From Caryophanales bacterium UBA3260 (GTDB taxonomy: Bacteria > Bacillota_I > Bacilli_A > RF39 > UBA660): 38,466 bases of DNA. A model generated the notes under the pieces. It saw only the letters and a list, made by a program, of their open reading frames with translations, was not told where the DNA came from and did no database searches. Location of the stretch: positions 1 to 38,466 of the forward strand of contig DEUO01000057.1 in NCBI GenBank assembly GCA_002362595.1, given 5' to 3'. The stretch's first letter is position 1. Each line of letters starts with the position of its first letter. A program made the translations under genes and the position numbers. Below, one piece after another: positions 36,497 through 38,466 of this stretch.

Positions 36497-37591
36497 ATGG
36501 GAAAAAGTTATAGATTGCCAAATGGCTTTGGATCTACTTATAAATTATCAGGTAATAGAAGAAGACCATGGGTAGCTGCTAAGACGTTTGGTTGGGATAG
36601 AAATGGCAGACAAATAAAAAAAATAATTGGATATGCTGAAAACAAAAAAGACGCATTACAAATTTTAACAACATATAATAACAATCCACTTAGTAGTGCA
36701 GATTTATTGCTCTTAACCTTTGAACTAGCATATGAAAAATGGATGCACGAAATCGAAACTGGAAAAATTCAAATGAGTGAATCAAACAAAAAAGCATATA
36801 AATCAGCATTTAAAAATTGTCAATCATTGCACAAAATAAGAATAAACGATTTAAAAACTTCTAATGTTCAAGAAGCAATTGATGAATGCAAGTTGGGATA
36901 TGCCAGTAAAAGATACATCAAATTACTCGCTTCTAAGCTTAATAAGTATTGTAAGGTGCAATTAGACATGAACAATATAAGAGACTTCGCTATGGGGCTA
37001 ATTTTAGGTAATTATGAGAAATCAAATATACATATTCCTTTTTCTCATCAAGAAATAGTAATCTTATGGCAAAATTTAACGTTAGAATATATAGATTCAA
37101 TTATTGTATCGATTTATACAGGTGTAAGACCAAGTGAACTTTTAAAAATAGAATTAGATAAAATTAATATAGATGAAAAATACTTTATAGAAGGAATCAA
37201 AACAAAAGCTGGAATTGATCGACCTATTCCAATTCACAAAGATATTGAACCAATTATTAGAAAAAAATTAGAAACGAACAAAAAATACTTATTTGAAAAA
37301 GATGGTAAAAAAATCAATTACAGATATTACTTAGATAAATTCAAAGAAATTTTAAAAAAATTGCTAATGGATCATCTTCCTCATGATGGAAGACACACAT
37401 TAGCAACTGAATTTGATAACATAAATGCAAATGAAGTTTGCGTTAAAATAATTTTAGGTCATAAAATAGATGATATAACGAAAGGAGTTTATACTCACAA
37501 ACTAATTAGTCAACTGGTAGAAACAATTAACCAAATTAATTATATTGACGATTATAAGATAGACTATTCGGCCTATCTTAAATCGTGTTAG
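36497..37591 (+). CDS. int: Tyrosine integrase
   Basis: 364 residues from MGKSYRLPNGF; the ATG at 36497 has AAAGAGGT 6-7 bases upstream, while the longer frame at 36440 lacks a ribosome site. The N-terminal arm-binding part (SYRLPNGFGSTYKLSGNRRRPWVA) is of the AP2-like/phage type, and a core-binding domain follows. Catalytic residues of the family are visible: R in YTGVRPSELL, K in IKTKAGIDRPIPI, HxxR in HDGRHTLATEF, H in ILGHKID and Y in GVYTHK. It lies 122 bases from the right core in tRNA-Lys, as expected for the enzyme that made this insertion. Confidence 0.95.
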   Translation: MGKSYRLPNGFGSTYKLSGNRRRPWVAAKTFGWDRNGRQIKKIIGYAENKKDALQILTTYNNNPLSSADLLLLTFELAYEKWMHEIETGKIQMSESNKKAYKSAFKNCQSLHKIRINDLKTSNVQEAIDECKLGYASKRYIKLLASKLNKYCKVQLDMNNIRDFAMGLILGNYEKSNIHIPFSHQEIVILWQNLTLEYIDSIIVSIYTGVRPSELLKIELDKINIDEKYFIEGIKTKAGIDRPIPIHKDIEPIIRKKLETNKKYLFEKDGKKINYRYYLDKFKEILKKLLMDHLPHDGRHTLATEFDNINANEVCVKIILGHKIDDITKGVYTHKLISQLVETINQINYIDDYKIDYSAYLKSC

Positions 37592-37610
37592 TTGTTTGTT
37601 AGTTGTAGAG
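37587..37610 (+). repeat. Candidate integrase arm-type site, right
   Basis: Tandem GTTAGTTGT and TGTTAGTT units at the very end of the integrase gene, in the same orientation as the copy at 1420-1443. The block overlaps the integrase stop codon (37589-37591). Arm sites are expected on both sides of the core in attP. Confidence 0.5.
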
Positions 37611-37678
37611 ACAAATTGTAACGAATTTTAAGGCACTTTTCAATAGTCTGAAAAAAATAAAAATATTTTAAAATATTG

Positions 37679-37705
37679 AAAAAAGCCCGAAAGTATCGGA
37701 CTTTT
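37679..37705 (-). terminator. Terminator shared by the tRNA-Lys array and the integrase
   Basis: AAAAG-C-CCGA with TCGG-A-CTTTT forms a hairpin (loop of 5). On the minus strand TTTTTT follows, a good terminator for the tRNA array. On the plus strand the T run is within the stem, so termination of int is weaker. It is phage-borne and replaces the displaced host terminator at 1295-1320. Confidence 0.75.
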
Positions 37706-37712
37706 CAATAAT

Positions 37713-37767
37713 CAGAATGGTGACCCGCATGAGATTCGAACTCATGACCCTTTGATTAAAAGTCAAA
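37713..37767. repeat. Right attachment core within tRNA-Lys
   Basis: The same 55 bases as 1327-1381, here joined to the 5' half of tRNA-Lys. The phage brings a copy of the tRNA 3' half, so the host gene stays functional. Confidence 0.97.
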
Positions 37768-37793
37768 TGCTCTACCGACTGAGCTAGCGGATC
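37718..37793 (-). tRNA. tRNA-Lys(TTT), prophage insertion target
   Basis: Complete cloverleaf with CCA. The acceptor GATCCGC pairs with GCGGGTC (one T-G), and the anticodon arm TTTGA-CTTTTAA-TCAAA gives TTT. Its 3' half (through 37767) is phage-supplied. It is the last gene of the Val-Thr-Tyr-Gln-Lys unit. Confidence 0.95.
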
Positions 37794-37798
37794 AAGAA

Positions 37799-37874
37799 TG
37801 GCTGCCTTGGATGGACTCGAACCATCGGAATGTCAGAGTCAAAGTCTGATGCCTTACCACTTGGCTACAAGGCA
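37799..37874 (-). tRNA. tRNA-Gln(TTG)
   Basis: The acceptor TGCCTTG pairs with CAAGGCA, the discriminator is G, and CCA is encoded. The anticodon loop CTTTGAC gives TTG. Confidence 0.95.
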
Positions 37875-37883
37875 ATACAGAAA

Positions 37884-37967
37884 TGGTGGGAGGACATGGA
37901 TTTGAACCATGGAACCCGAAGGAACAGATTTACAGTCTGCCGCGTTTGACCACTTCGCTATCCTCCC
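37884..37967 (-). tRNA. tRNA-Tyr(GTA)
   Basis: A class II tRNA with a long variable arm. The acceptor GGGAGGA pairs with TCCTCCC, and the anticodon loop CTGTAAA gives GTA. CCA is encoded. Confidence 0.95.
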
Positions 37968-37975
37968 ACAATTAA

Positions 37976-38051
37976 TGGTGCCGACAGAGGGAGTCGAACC
38001 CCCAACCTACTGATTACAAGTCAGTTGCGCTGCCAGTTACGCTATGTCGGC
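37976..38051 (-). tRNA. tRNA-Thr(TGT)
   Basis: The acceptor GCCGACA pairs with the 3' strand ending CGGC, and the anticodon loop CTTGTAA gives TGT. CCA is encoded. Confidence 0.95.
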
Positions 38052-38059
38052 AAAAAAAA

Positions 38060-38136
38060 TGGTGGGCGATATAGGACTCGAACCTATGACCCCCTGCTTG
38101 TAAGGCAGGTGCTCTAACCAACTGAGCTAATCGCCC
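38060..38136 (-). tRNA. tRNA-Val(TAC)
   Basis: The acceptor GGGCGAT and the anticodon loop CTTACAA (TAC) are clear, with a canonical T arm and CCA. It is the first gene after the promoter at 38161-38189. Confidence 0.95.
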
Positions 38137-38160
38137 GAAATTTTTCTCTGAACAAGATAA

Positions 38161-38189
38161 AGTATACCAACTAAGTATTTAATTGTCAA
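38161..38189 (-). promoter_or_regulatory. Promoter of the Val-Thr-Tyr-Gln-Lys tRNA unit
   Basis: On the minus strand TTGACA (38184-38189) and TATACT (38161-38166) are exactly 17 bases apart, 24 bases before tRNA-Val. The remaining bases up to 38308 show no gene. Confidence 0.9.
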
Positions 38190-38308
38190 CTATTTTTTTT
38201 ATTTTTTCGATATTTAATAATAAGTTTCCTATTATTTGTTCTAGAACATATATATTATATGTAAATATTTAAAATAATTCAATACATATTTAGAACATTT
38301 TGGCAAAT

Positions 38309-38333
38309 AAAAAAAAGTCTTTTTCAAGACTTT
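38309..38333 (-). terminator. Terminator of the upstream tRNA unit (Phe, Asp)
   Basis: AAAGTCTT-GAAA-AAGACTTT is followed by a T run on the minus strand, 12 bases past the CCA end of tRNA-Asp. Confidence 0.85.
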
Positions 38334-38344
38334 AATATTCAAAA

Positions 38345-38421
38345 TGGCGGTCCGTACGGGATTCGAACCCGTGATCTTCTGCGTGACAGGCAGACGTCAT
38401 AGGCCTCTAGACTAACGGACC
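38345..38421 (-). tRNA. tRNA-Asp(GTC)
   Basis: The acceptor GGTCCGT pairs with ACGGACC, the discriminator is G, and the anticodon loop CTGTCAC gives GTC. CCA is encoded. Confidence 0.95.
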
Positions 38422-38422
38422 A

Positions 38423-38466
38423 TGGTGGCTCCAGCGGGAATTGAACCAGCGACACAAGGATTTTCA
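38423..38466 (-). tRNA. tRNA-Phe(GAA), 3' part only
   Basis: The 3' 44 bases are present: the rest of the anticodon loop (TGAAAA, anticodon GAA), variable loop, T arm and GGAGCCACCA end. The window cuts it inside the anticodon arm. Confidence 0.85.

Noticed and set aside
1..38466. CRISPR array, insertion sequence or rRNA
   Set aside because: No regularly spaced repeats with unique spacers, no transposase, and no rRNA signature were seen; the repeats found are explained by attachment cores, operators and tRNAs.

Overview
The window is a complete prophage of about 36.4 kb inserted in a tRNA gene of a very AT-rich, low-G+C Gram-positive (Bacillota-type) chromosome. This rests on strong AGGAGG-type ribosome sites, TTGACA/TATAAT promoters, CCA-encoding tRNA arrays and a siphovirus gene order typical of Firmicutes prophages. 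TGA ends several genes, so the code is the standard bacterial one. I cannot name the species.

Host flanks. Left (1-1326): the first codons of an unknown gene, a membrane protein, yidD, and a tRNA-Arg/tRNA-Pro unit with its own promoter and terminator. Right (37718-38466): a minus-strand array (partial Phe, Asp; then Val, Thr, Tyr, Gln, Lys) with its own promoter and terminators. The prophage sits in the tRNA-Lys(TTT) gene. A 55-bp core is repeated at 1327-1381 and 37713-37767. The right copy rebuilds an intact tRNA-Lys; the left copy is the displaced 3' half, still followed by the old host terminator.

Prophage, left to right. 1382-2540: an HNH-like gene, three DnaA-box consensus sites and a probable type I toxin-antitoxin locus. 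2543-22361 (minus strand): late genes, read from right to left as small and large terminase, portal, MuF-type minor capsid protein with a C-terminal HELAH metallopeptidase-like domain, scaffold, major capsid, head-tail connectors, major tail protein, tail chaperones, tape measure, a distal-tail-type protein, a 1772-residue tail tip/fibre with a C-terminal S74-type chaperone, holin and M23 endolysin. 22362-23630: regulatory region with a tRNA-like gene, structured RNA and a RinA/DUF1492-type late regulator. 23634-34591 (minus strand): early genes (lipoprotein, ASCH, PcfJ/PcfK, MBL hydrolase, RecT, DUF1351, helicase loader, DnaD-like initiator, Cro-like repressor). 34592-34738: divergent operator region. 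34739-37591 (plus strand): repressor, ImmA-type protease, two zinc-ribbon proteins and the integrase.

The most striking point is a combination. Just upstream of the late operon lies a tRNA-like gene with anticodon CAG, a short variable loop and an initiator-like acceptor end (no Watson-Crick pair at 1:72, G2:C71, C3:G70, A73). Two late tail genes (the tape measure and the next gene) have no usable ATG/GTG/TTG start but each has a well-placed Shine-Dalgarno in front of a CTG codon. I infer, without proof, that the phage may carry its own CUG-reading initiator tRNA to translate selected tail genes. The second item of interest is the compact type I toxin-antitoxin candidate at 2003-2475.
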